A stretch of 5,376 nt of DNA, from contig JAOUGZ010000222.1 of the NCBI GenBank assembly GCA_029865405.1, positions 1 through 5,376 of the forward strand, read 5' to 3'. Both the position numbers and the translations under genes were made by a program. The notes beneath the pieces are model-generated. The model did not search any database. It was not told the origin of the DNA and saw only the letters and a list, made by a program, of their open reading frames with translations. This document shows, in pieces, positions 1 to 5,376 of the stretch (positions are counted from its first letter, which is position 1; each line of letters starts with the position of its first letter). This DNA is from Betaproteobacteria bacterium (GTDB lineage: Bacteria; Pseudomonadota; Gammaproteobacteria; Burkholderiales; SG8-39).

Positions 1-767
1 AGCGCCAGGCGCACGGCAAACGTAGCCGCGGAGAAGGTGCCCATGACGATGCCGATGAGCGAGGCCGACAGGCCGATGCGCGTGCCGTAGATGGGCACGA
101 CGAAGGCGTAGAGGTCCCAGCCCATCGCGAGCACGGCGCTGGCGATGAACGCCTGGCGCAGGCGCGGGTCCCGCAGGAGGTCGGCGAGGTTGCGCTCGCC
201 GCCGTCCGGCTTCGGCGCGGCGTGCGCCGGCAGCCGCAGGCGGCGCTGCCACAGGATCGCCGCGGCGATTCCCGGAAAGACGGCGAGCACGAGGAAGGCG
301 AGGCGGTGCCCGAGGCCGTCGATGGCGAAGCCGGCGGCCAGCGGCCCGAAGAAGCCGCCGACGGAGAAGCCGAGCGCCAGCCAGGCGAAGCTGACGGCGC
401 GCGCTTCCGGCGCGGCGAGCGCGCCGACGACGTTGTTCAGCGCCACGTGCACGAAGAGGAATCCGGTGCCGATCAGCGTCGCGGCGAAGAACAGCGCGCC
501 GAGGCTCGGCCAGGCGGCCGGCAGCAGCACGCCGGCCGACACCGCGAGCAGCCCGGCGAAGAGCGGCCCGGCCACGCCGGCGCGGTCGATGCGCCGCCCG
601 GCGTGCACGGCGAGCAGCATCGGCAGCGCGGCGTACAGCGACATCAGCACGCCGACGGTGAGCGGCGAGGCGCCCAGCGCGATCGCGTGCAGCGACACTG
701 TCACGCGGCTGCCGACGAAGCCGACGTGCGCGAGGACGGTGAGGACGATGATGAGGCGCAGCGTCAC
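1..767 (-). CDS. MFS transporter, N-terminal two-thirds (3' end beyond the window)
   Basis: A frame on the minus strand stays open for 255 codons from a GTG at 765-767 to the left edge. The translation is very hydrophobic and has the layout of a major facilitator superfamily permease: six predicted membrane segments in about residues 4-175, a polar central loop (about 176-205), then the start of the second bundle (about 207-226 and 236-255). The loop after helix 2 reads HAGRRIDRAG (55-64), resembling MFS motif A, and GPLAAGFAID (141-150) resembles the helix-5 motif of drug/proton antiporters. It would sit in the inner membrane and move a small solute, probably by proton coupling; the substrate cannot be read. 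The GTG overlaps the TGA of the upstream EamA gene (GTGA), so coupled translation is likely. The start is chosen because it precedes a proper first helix; the next in-frame ATG would remove that helix. Family call is firm, exact start and substrate are not. Confidence 0.85.
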   Translation of the reverse strand, partial: MTLRLIIVLTVLAHVGFVGSRVTVSLHAIALGASPLTVGVLMSLYAALPMLLAVHAGRRIDRAGVAGPLFAGLLAVSAGVLLPAAWPSLGALFFAATLIGTGFLFVHVALNNVVGALAAPEARAVSFAWLALGFSVGGFFGPLAAGFAIDGLGHRLAFLVLAVFPGIAAAILWQRRLRLPAHAAPKPDGGERNLADLLRDPRLRQAFIASAVLAMGWDLYAFVVPIYGTRIGLSASLIGIVMGTFSAATFAVRLA

Positions 768-1651
768 GCCGCCGCCGGCCGCCGCGCGCGCGCGGTCACC
801 ATCGCCACGCCCAGGCAGGTGACGGCGATGCCCGCGAACGTGAGTCCGCTCGGCACCACGCCGAACAGCAGGTACTCCAGCACCACGGCGAAGATCGGCG
901 TCAGGTAGAGGATGCTCGTCACTTTGGTCGCCTGGCCGCGCCGCATCAGCGTGTGCAGCGCGTTCACCGCGAAGATGGAGGCGAAGATCACCAGAAAAGC
1001 GATCGCGCCGAACAGCGCCCAGGTCCACTGCACGCGCGCACCCTCGACGGCGAAGGCGAGCGGCGCAAGGAGCAGGAGCGAGGCCGCGAACTGGATCCAG
1101 GCCGCGCTGTACAGGTCGACCGTGGGGCAGAACACGCGCTGGTAGAGCGTGCCGGCGGTCACGCCGGCGAGCGACACCGTGATGGCGAGGAGCGCGCCGA
1201 GCGTCATCTCGCGCACGTCGATCTTGTGCCAGACGACGAGCAGCACCCCGGCGAGGCCGAGCGCGATGCCGGTCCACTGCCGCGGCGCGAGCCGCTCGTG
1301 CATCCAGCGCTTGGCGACCATCGCCGTGAGCAGCGGCTGCACCGCGAGGATCAGCGCCACCACGCCGGCCGAAAGCCCCAGGTACTGGGCGTAGTGGCTG
1401 CCCGAGAGCTGGATGCCGTGCATCAGCAGGCCGGCGGCAACGACGTGCGCCAGCTCGCGCGGCGCGCGCGGCCACGCGGGGCGCAGCAGCAGGAGCACCG
1501 GCAGGAGGCACAGCAGGCCGAAGGCGTAGCGCAGCGACAGGAACGTGAACGGCGCCGCGTACTGGATGCCGATCTTGGTGGCGATGTAGCCCGAGCCCCA
1601 GACGGCGACGAAATACCACGCCAGCAGGGTGTTGACCCAGCGGCGCGACGT
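764..1651 (-). CDS. EamA/DMT-family transporter; start codon unresolved
   Basis: An inner-membrane permease of the EamA (drug/metabolite transporter) family, with two repeated five-helix EamA domains (about residues 8-138 and 150-287). Family members export or import amino acids and other small metabolites; the substrate here is unknown. The typical N-terminal signature is present: WGSGYIATKIG (about 18-28), followed by LSLRYAF in helix 2. The second repeat includes GVTAGTLYQRVF and ends with a short basic tail before TGA at 764-766. The start is a problem. The first usual start codon in this frame is GTG at 1496-1498, which would remove helix 1 and most of helix 2, yet homology clearly continues upstream to about 1640. 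No ATG, GTG or TTG occurs there. ACG at 1649-1651 would give a convincing N-terminus (M-SRRWVNTLLAWYF) and a normal length of 295 residues; CTG at 1667-1669 is another option. The start given is therefore an inference. Downstream, the stop overlaps the GTG of the MFS gene. Confidence 0.85.
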   Translation of the reverse strand, partial: TSRRWVNTLLAWYFVAVWGSGYIATKIGIQYAAPFTFLSLRYAFGLLCLLPVLLLLRPAWPRAPRELAHVVAAGLLMHGIQLSGSHYAQYLGLSAGVVALILAVQPLLTAMVAKRWMHERLAPRQWTGIALGLAGVLLVVWHKIDVREMTLGALLAITVSLAGVTAGTLYQRVFCPTVDLYSAAWIQFAASLLLLAPLAFAVEGARVQWTWALFGAIAFLVIFASIFAVNALHTLMRRGQATKVTSILYLTPIFAVVLEYLLFGVVPSGLTFAGIAVTCLGVAMVTARARRPAAA

Positions 1652-1659
1652 GGCGTCGT

Positions 1660-2652
1660 CTAAGGCCAGAGCGGCAGGCCGGCGAGGCCGGCGGTCTCGG
1701 GCTGCCCGGTCATCAGGTTGGCGTTCTGCACGGCCTGCGCCGAGGCGCCCTTGCCCAGGTTGTCGATGGCGCCGAGCGCCACCACCAGTCCGGTGCGCGC
1801 GTTGACCGCGTAGGACAGGAACGCGAGATTCGAGCCGGTGGCCCAGCCGGTGTGCGCGCTGCGGCCCTTTTCAGTAGGCACGATCCTGATGAACGGCTCG
1901 CCCCGGTAGCTCGCCTCGGCCGCGGCGAGCAGGCGCTTGGCGTCCGCGGCGCCGCGCGGGCGCGCGTAGCAGGTGGCGAGGATGCCGCGCGTCATCGGCA
2001 CGAGGTGCGGCGTGAAGGCCACCGTGGCCTTCCTGCCGGCCACCTGCGCCAGCGCCTGCTCGATTTCGGGCACGTGCGGATGCGCCTCCAGGCCGTAGGC
2101 GAACAGGTCTTCGTTGGTCTCGGCGTAGCCGAAGTCGCTCGCGCCGCCGCGGCCGGTGCCGGTGACCCCGCTCTTCGCGTCGATGACGATGCCCTCGGGC
2201 TCGATCAGGCCTTCCTTGAGCAGGGGCGCGAGCGCGAGCAGCGCCGCCGCCGGGTAGCAGCCGGGGTTGGCGATGCGCGCGGCGCCGCGGATCTTGTCGC
2301 GCTGCCCGGGGAGCTCGGTGAGGCCGTAGGTCCAGCCGTCGACGAAGCGATGGTCGCCGCCCACATCCACGATCTTAATGCTCCGCGCCACTTTGGCGAG
2401 CGGCTCGCGCGACTTGCCCGTGGGCAGCGAGACGAACAGCAGGTCGATGCCCGCGATCTTCTCGGGCACGAAGGGCTCGATGACGAGCTTGCCGGCGGCG
2501 TGGCCGGCGAGCGCCGGAAAGCGCTGCGCGAGCGCCTGGCCGGCGGTGGACTCGCCGCCGACGTAGGCGAGCTCGAATCCGGGGTGGCCGGCGACCAGGC
2601 GCAGCAGCTCGCTGCCGCCGTAGCCGCTCACGCCGACGATTCCGATCTTCAT
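1660..2652 (-). CDS. argC: N-acetyl-gamma-glutamyl-phosphate reductase
   Basis: ArgC catalyses the third step of arginine (ornithine) synthesis in the cytoplasm: NADPH-dependent reduction of N-acetylglutamyl 5-phosphate to N-acetylglutamate 5-semialdehyde. The 330-residue protein has the length of the usual bacterial type. Features visible: an N-terminal Rossmann start, GVSGYGGSELLRL (7-19), for nucleotide binding; the active-site motif NPGCYPAAALLAL with the nucleophile Cys132; a glycine-rich SGVTGTGRGG (161-170); AHPHVPEIEQ (190-199), with His193 aligned to the family's catalytic histidine; FTPHLVPMTRGILAT (213-227); and the C-terminal AIDNLGKGASAQAVQN (295-310). All expected key residues are present, so the enzyme should be active. 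The ATG at 2650-2652 fits the family start exactly, but no Shine-Dalgarno sequence precedes it. It lies 33 nt downstream of htpX and just upstream of the EamA permease, an unusual setting compared with arg clusters. Identification is certain; whether it is the only argC in the genome cannot be seen. Confidence 0.97.
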   Translation of the reverse strand: MKIGIVGVSGYGGSELLRLVAGHPGFELAYVGGESTAGQALAQRFPALAGHAAGKLVIEPFVPEKIAGIDLLFVSLPTGKSREPLAKVARSIKIVDVGGDHRFVDGWTYGLTELPGQRDKIRGAARIANPGCYPAAALLALAPLLKEGLIEPEGIVIDAKSGVTGTGRGGASDFGYAETNEDLFAYGLEAHPHVPEIEQALAQVAGRKATVAFTPHLVPMTRGILATCYARPRGAADAKRLLAAAEASYRGEPFIRIVPTEKGRSAHTGWATGSNLAFLSYAVNARTGLVVALGAIDNLGKGASAQAVQNANLMTGQPETAGLAGLPLWP

Positions 2653-2659
2653 GACCGGA

Positions 2660-2668
2660 ATCGTAGCA
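2660..2668 (-). promoter_or_regulatory. Possible extended -10 element upstream of argC
   Basis: In the 33-nt gap between htpX and argC the minus strand reads TGCTACGAT, which matches an extended -10 (TG-n-TAnnAT). It ends 7 nt before the argC ATG, so transcription would begin at or within a base or two of the start codon. No good -35 is found at 17 nt spacing (TAAGCC), although extended -10 promoters need it less. Together with the missing Shine-Dalgarno this could mean a leaderless argC message, but a nine-base match in one spot may be chance. Confidence 0.22.
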
Positions 2669-2685
2669 GGTAGCGTGGAACGGGC

Positions 2686-3570
2686 TTACGCCTGCCCGGC
2701 GGATCGCGCCTGCAGCGCGGCGATGCGCTCCTCGACCGGCGGGTGCGTCGAGAACAGCGCGGCGAAGCCCGAGGGCTTGTCGGTGATGCCCGCGGCCTTC
2801 ATCGACTGCGGCAGCGCGCCGGGCTCGAGCCCGCCCAGACGCGCGAGCGCGTTCATCATCGGGCGCGGGTTGCCGAGCAGGTCGGCCGAGGCCGCATCGG
2901 CGCGGAACTCGCGCTGGCGCGAGAACCAGGCGACGATGATCGAGGCGAGCACGCCGAACAGGAGCTGGAACACGATGGCGGTGATGTAGAAGCCCGGGCC
3001 GACGCCGCGCTCGGTGCGGAAGATCACCTTGTCGACGAAGAAGGCGACCACGCGCGACAGGAAGATCACGAAGGTGTTGACCACGCCCTGGATCAGGGTG
3101 AGGGTGACCATGTCGCCGTTGGCGACGTGGCCGATCTCGTGGCCCAGCACGGCCTCGACCTCTTCCTTGCTCATCGACTGCACGAGGCCGGTGGACACCG
3201 CGACCAGCGAGGAATTGCGGAACGCCCCGGTGGCGAAGGCGTTGGGGGCGCCCTCGTACACCGCCACTTCCGGCATGCCGATGCCGGACTTGGCGGCAAG
3301 CTGCTTCACCGTCTGCACCAGCCAGTACTCGGTGGTGCCCTCGGTGCCGTCGATGACGCGCGCGCCGGTCGACCACTTCGCCATCATCTTGGACATGGCG
3401 AGCGAGATGAACGCGCCGCCGAAGCCGATCACCGCGGAGAAGGCGAGCAGGCCCCGGTAGTCGATGCCTTCGGCGGAGAGCCACCGGTCCAGGCCGAGCA
3501 GGCTGATGACCACCGACAGCAGCAGCAGCACCGCGATGTTGGTGGCCAGAAACAGGACAACGCGCTTCAT
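2686..3570 (-). CDS. htpX: Membrane zinc metalloprotease HtpX (peptidase family M48)
   Basis: HtpX is an inner-membrane zinc endopeptidase that cleaves damaged or misassembled membrane proteins, working beside FtsH in E. coli. The 294-residue protein matches the family length and topology: two N-terminal helices (about 5-26 and 39-60), the catalytic domain, and a second hydrophobic pair (about 156-180 and 192-216). The zinc motif HEIGH lies at 144-148 (ligands His144 and His148, catalytic Glu145), and the third ligand is Glu221 in [12 protein letters not shown]. The conserved PNAFATG (109-115) and the C-terminal [13 protein letters not shown] (274-286) are also present, so all catalytic parts are intact. 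The ATG at 3568-3570 begins [11 protein letters not shown], the standard start, and is preceded by a strong GAGGAG ribosome site 9 nt away. It is the first gene of the minus-strand block, divergent from the lipoprotein gene. In E. coli htpX responds to heat and envelope stress (Cpx); no recognisable operator is visible here. Confidence 0.97.
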   Translation of the reverse strand: MKRVVLFLATNIAVLLLLSVVISLLGLDRWLSAEGIDYRGLLAFSAVIGFGGAFISLAMSKMMAKWSTGARVIDGTEGTTEYWLVQTVKQLAAKSGIGMPEVAVYEGAPNAFATGAFRNSSLVAVSTGLVQSMSKEEVEAVLGHEIGHVANGDMVTLTLIQGVVNTFVIFLSRVVAFFVDKVIFRTERGVGPGFYITAIVFQLLFGVLASIIVAWFSRQREFRADAASADLLGNPRPMMNALARLGGLEPGALPQSMKAAGITDKPSGFAALFSTHPPVEERIAALQARSAGQA

Positions 3571-3577
3571 TTATGAT
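3549..3577 (+). promoter_or_regulatory. Candidate sigma70-type promoter for the lipoprotein gene
   Basis: TATGAT at 3572-3577 matches the -10 consensus at five of six bases. Seventeen bases upstream is GAAACA (3549-3554), a weak -35 matching at ACA. Transcription would begin near 3584, giving a leader of about 26 nt to the ATG at 3610, with the AGGTG site inside it. The -10 lies between the htpX start codon and its ribosome site, so transcription from here would collide with htpX transcription. Prediction by eye only. Confidence 0.33.
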
Positions 3578-3579
3578 GT

Positions 3580-3585
3580 CTCCTC
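3580..3585 (-). promoter_or_regulatory. Ribosome binding site of htpX
   Basis: The minus strand reads GAGGAG here, with 9 nt between it and the htpX ATG at 3568-3570. It is the strongest Shine-Dalgarno in the window and fixes the htpX start. It lies inside the divergent gap, next to the leader of the lipoprotein gene on the other strand. Confidence 0.7.
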
Positions 3586-3600
3586 ATGCAGCTTGCGAAC

Positions 3601-3605
3601 AGGTG
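3601..3605 (+). promoter_or_regulatory. Ribosome binding site deciding the lipoprotein start
   Basis: AGGTG sits 4 nt (6 nt counted from AGG) before the ATG at 3610-3612. The earlier in-frame ATG at 3586 has no Shine-Dalgarno; the bases before it are pyrimidine-rich because they are the complement of the htpX site. This favours 3610 as the start. Confidence 0.45.
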
Positions 3606-3609
3606 CGCA

Positions 3610-4155
3610 ATGGTAGCGGAAGCTGGGGGCGGCAATCGCCGTTTTCAAGCGTTGGCCGCGCTCTGCATCCTGCTCGCCGGCTGCGCCGCTACGCCGCCCG
3701 GGGCGTTGCCGAAAGTGGCCAAGTCCTACCACAGCATGCCCGAAGCGCTGCTGCCGCTGACGCCCGCGTCGGTTTCCACCACGCTCCCGGAGTACCAGCA
3801 CGAGCTCGCCGGCCTGCTGCACGCGGCCAATCCGGGACTGGTCTACGAGGGGCCCCCGCCCAACCCGTTGCGCGCGGTCGTCGTCGTGCGCGCCGAAATC
3901 GACGCCCTCGGCGAAGCGCGCAGGCTGGAGCTTTACCGGGCGCCGGGCTATGCGCCTTGGCTAGAGACGTTGGTCGAACAGACCGTACGCCAGGCCGAGC
4001 CTTTTCCGCGGCCGTCGCTGAAGCTCCTGAACGGCGCGCGCAGCGTGGTGTTCACGGAAACCTGGCTCTTCGACTACCAGGGACGCTTCCGGCTGCGCAC
4101 GCTGGCGCAGCGGCAGGCCGAGCCGCTGGACGAGGACGAAGAGGACCTTCCCTAG
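3610..4155 (+). CDS. Small lipoprotein with TonB-like C-terminal domain
   Basis: A 181-residue protein with a lipoprotein signal peptide: basic NRR (9-11), a hydrophobic stretch ALAALCILLAG (14-24), then the lipobox LLAGC with Cys25 as the lipidated residue. Alanine follows the cysteine, so by the Lol rule it should go to the outer membrane. After a proline-rich stretch, about residues 88-166 resemble the TonB C-terminal fold: VVVRAEIDALGEARRLELYR, then APGYAPWLETLVEQTVRQAEPFPRP, then FTETWLFDYQGRFRLRTL. This helix-plus-strand pattern occurs in TonB/TolA-type proteins, but the anchor here is a lipid instead of an N-terminal helix and there is no long Pro-Lys spacer, so it is unlikely to be a standard energy transducer. 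The tail is very acidic (EPLDEDEEDLP). Start at 3610 is preferred over ATG 3586 because of the AGGTG site and the better signal peptide. Its gene is divergent from htpX and 20 nt ahead of the DUF547 gene. Function unknown. Confidence 0.85.
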   Translation: MVAEAGGGNRRFQALAALCILLAGCAATPPGALPKVAKSYHSMPEALLPLTPASVSTTLPEYQHELAGLLHAANPGLVYEGPPPNPLRAVVVVRAEIDALGEARRLELYRAPGYAPWLETLVEQTVRQAEPFPRPSLKLLNGARSVVFTETWLFDYQGRFRLRTLAQRQAEPLDEDEEDLP

Positions 4156-4175
4156 CCGAAAGGCGGCGGCGCTGC

Positions 4176-4973
4176 ATGCCGGTGCTCAACCCGATCGAGC
4201 AGTACTCGCGCGCGCCCTCGGGCGAGGCGCCGGTGCTGCTGGCCGGGGCGCTGCACGCGGCTTGCGCGGCGCACTACGACGCCGCGCGTCACGCCTTCGA
4301 CTACGCGCGCTTCGCGGAGTCGCCGGAATTCTCGGAGCTGCGCGTCGCCGCCCGCGCGCTCGCCGACTTCGATTGCGCCGCCCTGCGCATCGGCCTGCGC
4401 CTGGCGTTCTGGCTGAACGTCTACAACGCGCTCGTGCTGCACGCGGTCATCGCGCGGCGGGCGTTCGCCGGGGTGCGCAAGGTCGCCGACTTCTTCACGG
4501 CCTCGCAGTACATGCTCGGCGGGCATGTGTTCTCGCTGGACGAGATCGAGCACGGGCTGCTGCGCATCAACGCGCCGCGCCTCGCGTTCGGCGCGAAGCC
4601 GTTGCGCCGTGACGAGCCGCGTTATGCGCTCGCCCCGTACATGTTCGACGAGCGCGTGCACTTCGCCATGTACTCGGCCTGCCGCTCATCGCCGCCGCCC
4701 GCGGCGTACGGCGCCGAGACCCTGGCGTCCTCGCTGGAACGGGCCAGCGGCGCCTACCTCGCGGCGCACGTGCGCCTCGCGGCGGACCGCGCCACGCTCA
4801 TCGTACCGAAGCTCTTCGACTGGTATGCGGCGGACTTCGGCGGCAAGCGCGGCGTGCTCGAATTCATCCTGGCGCACGTCCAGGGCGACGACATCGCGGC
4901 GGCCGTCGAGGAACATGGCCTGGGCCTGCGCCTGCGCTACGCCGATTTCGACTGGACGCTGAATGCCGCCTAA
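4176..4973 (+). CDS. DUF547 domain-containing protein
   Basis: A 265-residue protein whose middle and C-terminal parts match the DUF547 family, found in bacteria and plants and without an established biochemical function that I know of. Recognisable family blocks are [17 protein letters not shown] (76-92), [19 protein letters not shown] (112-130), [21 protein letters not shown] (158-178), and [16 protein letters not shown] (208-223). In the third block the family, as I recall it, has a pattern like ALxCGxxSCPP; here it is [11 protein letters not shown], so the cysteines are shifted or replaced by serine. The N-terminus ([16 protein letters not shown]) is not a signal peptide, so it is probably cytoplasmic, unlike the lipoprotein encoded before it. 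ATG at 4176 lies 20 nt after the lipoprotein stop with a weak AAAGG about 12 nt upstream; the frame is open far upstream, but that part is only a shadow of the lipoprotein gene. Likely cotranscribed with that gene. The TAA overlaps the TAG of the convergent gene. Confidence 0.88.
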   Translation: MPVLNPIEQYSRAPSGEAPVLLAGALHAACAAHYDAARHAFDYARFAESPEFSELRVAARALADFDCAALRIGLRLAFWLNVYNALVLHAVIARRAFAGVRKVADFFTASQYMLGGHVFSLDEIEHGLLRINAPRLAFGAKPLRRDEPRYALAPYMFDERVHFAMYSACRSSPPPAAYGAETLASSLERASGAYLAAHVRLAADRATLIVPKLFDWYAADFGGKRGVLEFILAHVQGDDIAAAVEEHGLGLRLRYADFDWTLNAA

Positions 4974-5376
4974 GCGTCTTCCAGCAGCATGCGCGCGCCC
5001 CTCTCGGCGATCAGCGTGGTCGGGGCGTTGGTGTTTCCGGAGGTGATGCGCGGCATGATCGATGCGTCGATGACGCGCAGTCGCCCGACCCCATGCACGC
5101 GCAGCCGCTCGTCCACCACGCTGCCCATGGCGCAGGTGCCGACGGGGTGGAAGATGGTGGTGCCGAGCTCGCCGGCCGCTTTCTCGAGCGCTTCCTGCGC
5201 CTGCACCGCCACGCCGGGCCTGAATTCCTCCGGCCGGTACTTCGCCAGCGCCTTTGCCGCCATGATGCGCCGCGTGGCGCGCATCGCGTCGGCGGCGACC
5301 TTGCGGTCCTCCGGCGCCTGCAGGTAATTCAGCTTGATCTCAGGGTGGGTGAACGGGTCGGCCGATTTCACGCGCA
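4970..5376 (-). CDS. GMC-family FAD oxidoreductase (choline dehydrogenase-like), C-terminal part
   Basis: The last 135 codons of a glucose-methanol-choline oxidoreductase; the FAD-binding N-terminal part lies beyond the right edge. These flavoenzymes oxidise alcohols to aldehydes, using FAD and a His-based active site. The segment begins [18 protein letters not shown], the usual entry to the C-terminal substrate domain. It contains [13 protein letters not shown], whose His is the family's catalytic base; the following [18 protein letters not shown]; and [19 protein letters not shown], whose Asn in NTNAP matches the second active-site residue (the Asn of choline-oxidase-type enzymes). It stops in TAG at 4970-4972. 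Catalytic residues are intact, so there is no sign of decay. The substrate cannot be told: BetA-type choline dehydrogenases share these motifs with many other alcohol dehydrogenases. GTG at 5369-5371 is an internal valine, not a start. It is convergent with the DUF547 gene, with overlapping stop codons. Confidence 0.93.
   Translation of the reverse strand, partial: RVKSADPFTHPEIKLNYLQAPEDRKVAADAMRATRRIMAAKALAKYRPEEFRPGVAVQAQEALEKAAGELGTTIFHPVGTCAMGSVVDERLRVHGVGRLRVIDASIMPRITSGNTNAPTTLIAERGARMLLEDA

Noticed and set aside
145..908. Two long plus-strand open frames opposite the MFS gene
   Set aside because: Their translations are Arg/Ala/Ser/Pro- or Glu/Gln-rich with low complexity, the usual antisense shadow of a GC-rich gene; the minus strand gives a clear MFS protein.
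953..1663. Long plus-strand open frame opposite the EamA gene
   Set aside because: Arg/Glu/His/Gln-rich, with no family resemblance; it is the complement of membrane-helix codons.
1678..1692. GC hairpin near the end of argC as a terminator
   Set aside because: The stem is only 6 bp, lies inside coding sequence (Ala-Gly-Leu-Ala-Gly), and no T-run follows; more likely a by-product of the codons used.
1852..2673. Plus-strand open frame of 273 codons opposite argC
   Set aside because: Low-complexity Arg/Ala/Gly/Glu composition; argC on the other strand has complete conserved motifs.
2375..3484. Minus-strand open frame of 369 codons spanning the htpX-argC junction
   Set aside because: Extremely Arg-rich and out of frame with two certain genes; a GC-bias artefact.
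2743..3576. Plus-strand open frame of 277 codons opposite htpX
   Set aside because: His/Glu/Gln/Arg-rich shadow of htpX with no recognisable domain.
3586..3609. ATG at 3586 as the lipoprotein start
   Set aside because: No ribosome site, very close to the predicted transcription start, and it adds MQLANRCA before a signal peptide that is already complete from 3610.
3610..3615. TACCAT on the minus strand as an htpX -10 box
   Set aside because: Four of six matches and no -35 at suitable spacing (TTGAAA upstream is about 27 nt away, TTGCCG only 14), so not supported.
3571..3822. Small minus-strand open frame ending just before htpX
   Set aside because: Arg/Gln-rich, opposite the lipoprotein gene. 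Its stop next to the htpX ATG looks like coupling but the protein has no plausible character.
3573..4175. Upstream extension of the DUF547 frame through the lipoprotein gene
   Set aside because: The extension is Arg/Ala-rich and out of frame with a convincing lipoprotein; the DUF547 family start fits ATG 4176.

Overview
This is a GC-rich (roughly 70%), densely coding bacterial window. Codon positions are strongly GC-biased, so nearly every gene is shadowed by long meaningless open frames on the other strand. The gene set (arginine-biosynthesis ArgC, HtpX with proteobacterial features, a lipobox lipoprotein with a TonB-like C-terminal domain, a DUF547 protein, a GMC oxidoreductase) suggests a Gram-negative proteobacterium. 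A betaproteobacterium is my best guess, inferred from protein character only. No RNA genes, mobile elements, CRISPR arrays or long repeats are visible.

Layout. Positions 1-3570 hold a minus-strand block read right to left: htpX (3570-2686), argC (2652-1660), an EamA/DMT-family permease (about 1651-764) and an MFS permease (767 to beyond the left edge). Gaps are 33 nt, about 8 nt and a 4-nt GTGA overlap, so this could be one transcription unit. The genes do not form one obvious pathway: a membrane-protein quality-control protease, an arginine-pathway enzyme and two exporters or permeases. From about 3610 two plus-strand genes run the other way: a small outer-membrane-type lipoprotein (3610-4155) and, 20 nt later, a cytoplasmic-looking DUF547 protein (4176-4973). 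The right edge (4970-5376, minus strand) is the C-terminal part of a GMC oxidoreductase, convergent with the DUF547 gene and overlapping its stop codon. No stretch longer than about 40 bases is without a gene.

How the genes might work together. The only clearly shared regulatory space is the roughly 39-bp divergent gap between htpX and the lipoprotein gene, where ribosome binding sites for both directions and a candidate promoter for the lipoprotein gene are packed together. The tightly overlapped pair of permeases is probably translationally coupled.

The observations most worth checking are: (1) the EamA gene has no ATG, GTG or TTG start where homology says its N-terminus must be; (2) argC lacks a Shine-Dalgarno sequence and has an extended -10-like box placed so that its transcript could be leaderless; (3) the DUF547 protein departs from the cysteine pattern I recall for the family. 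I see nothing that amounts to a new defence, mobile or biosynthetic system; this is largely ordinary chromosomal sequence.
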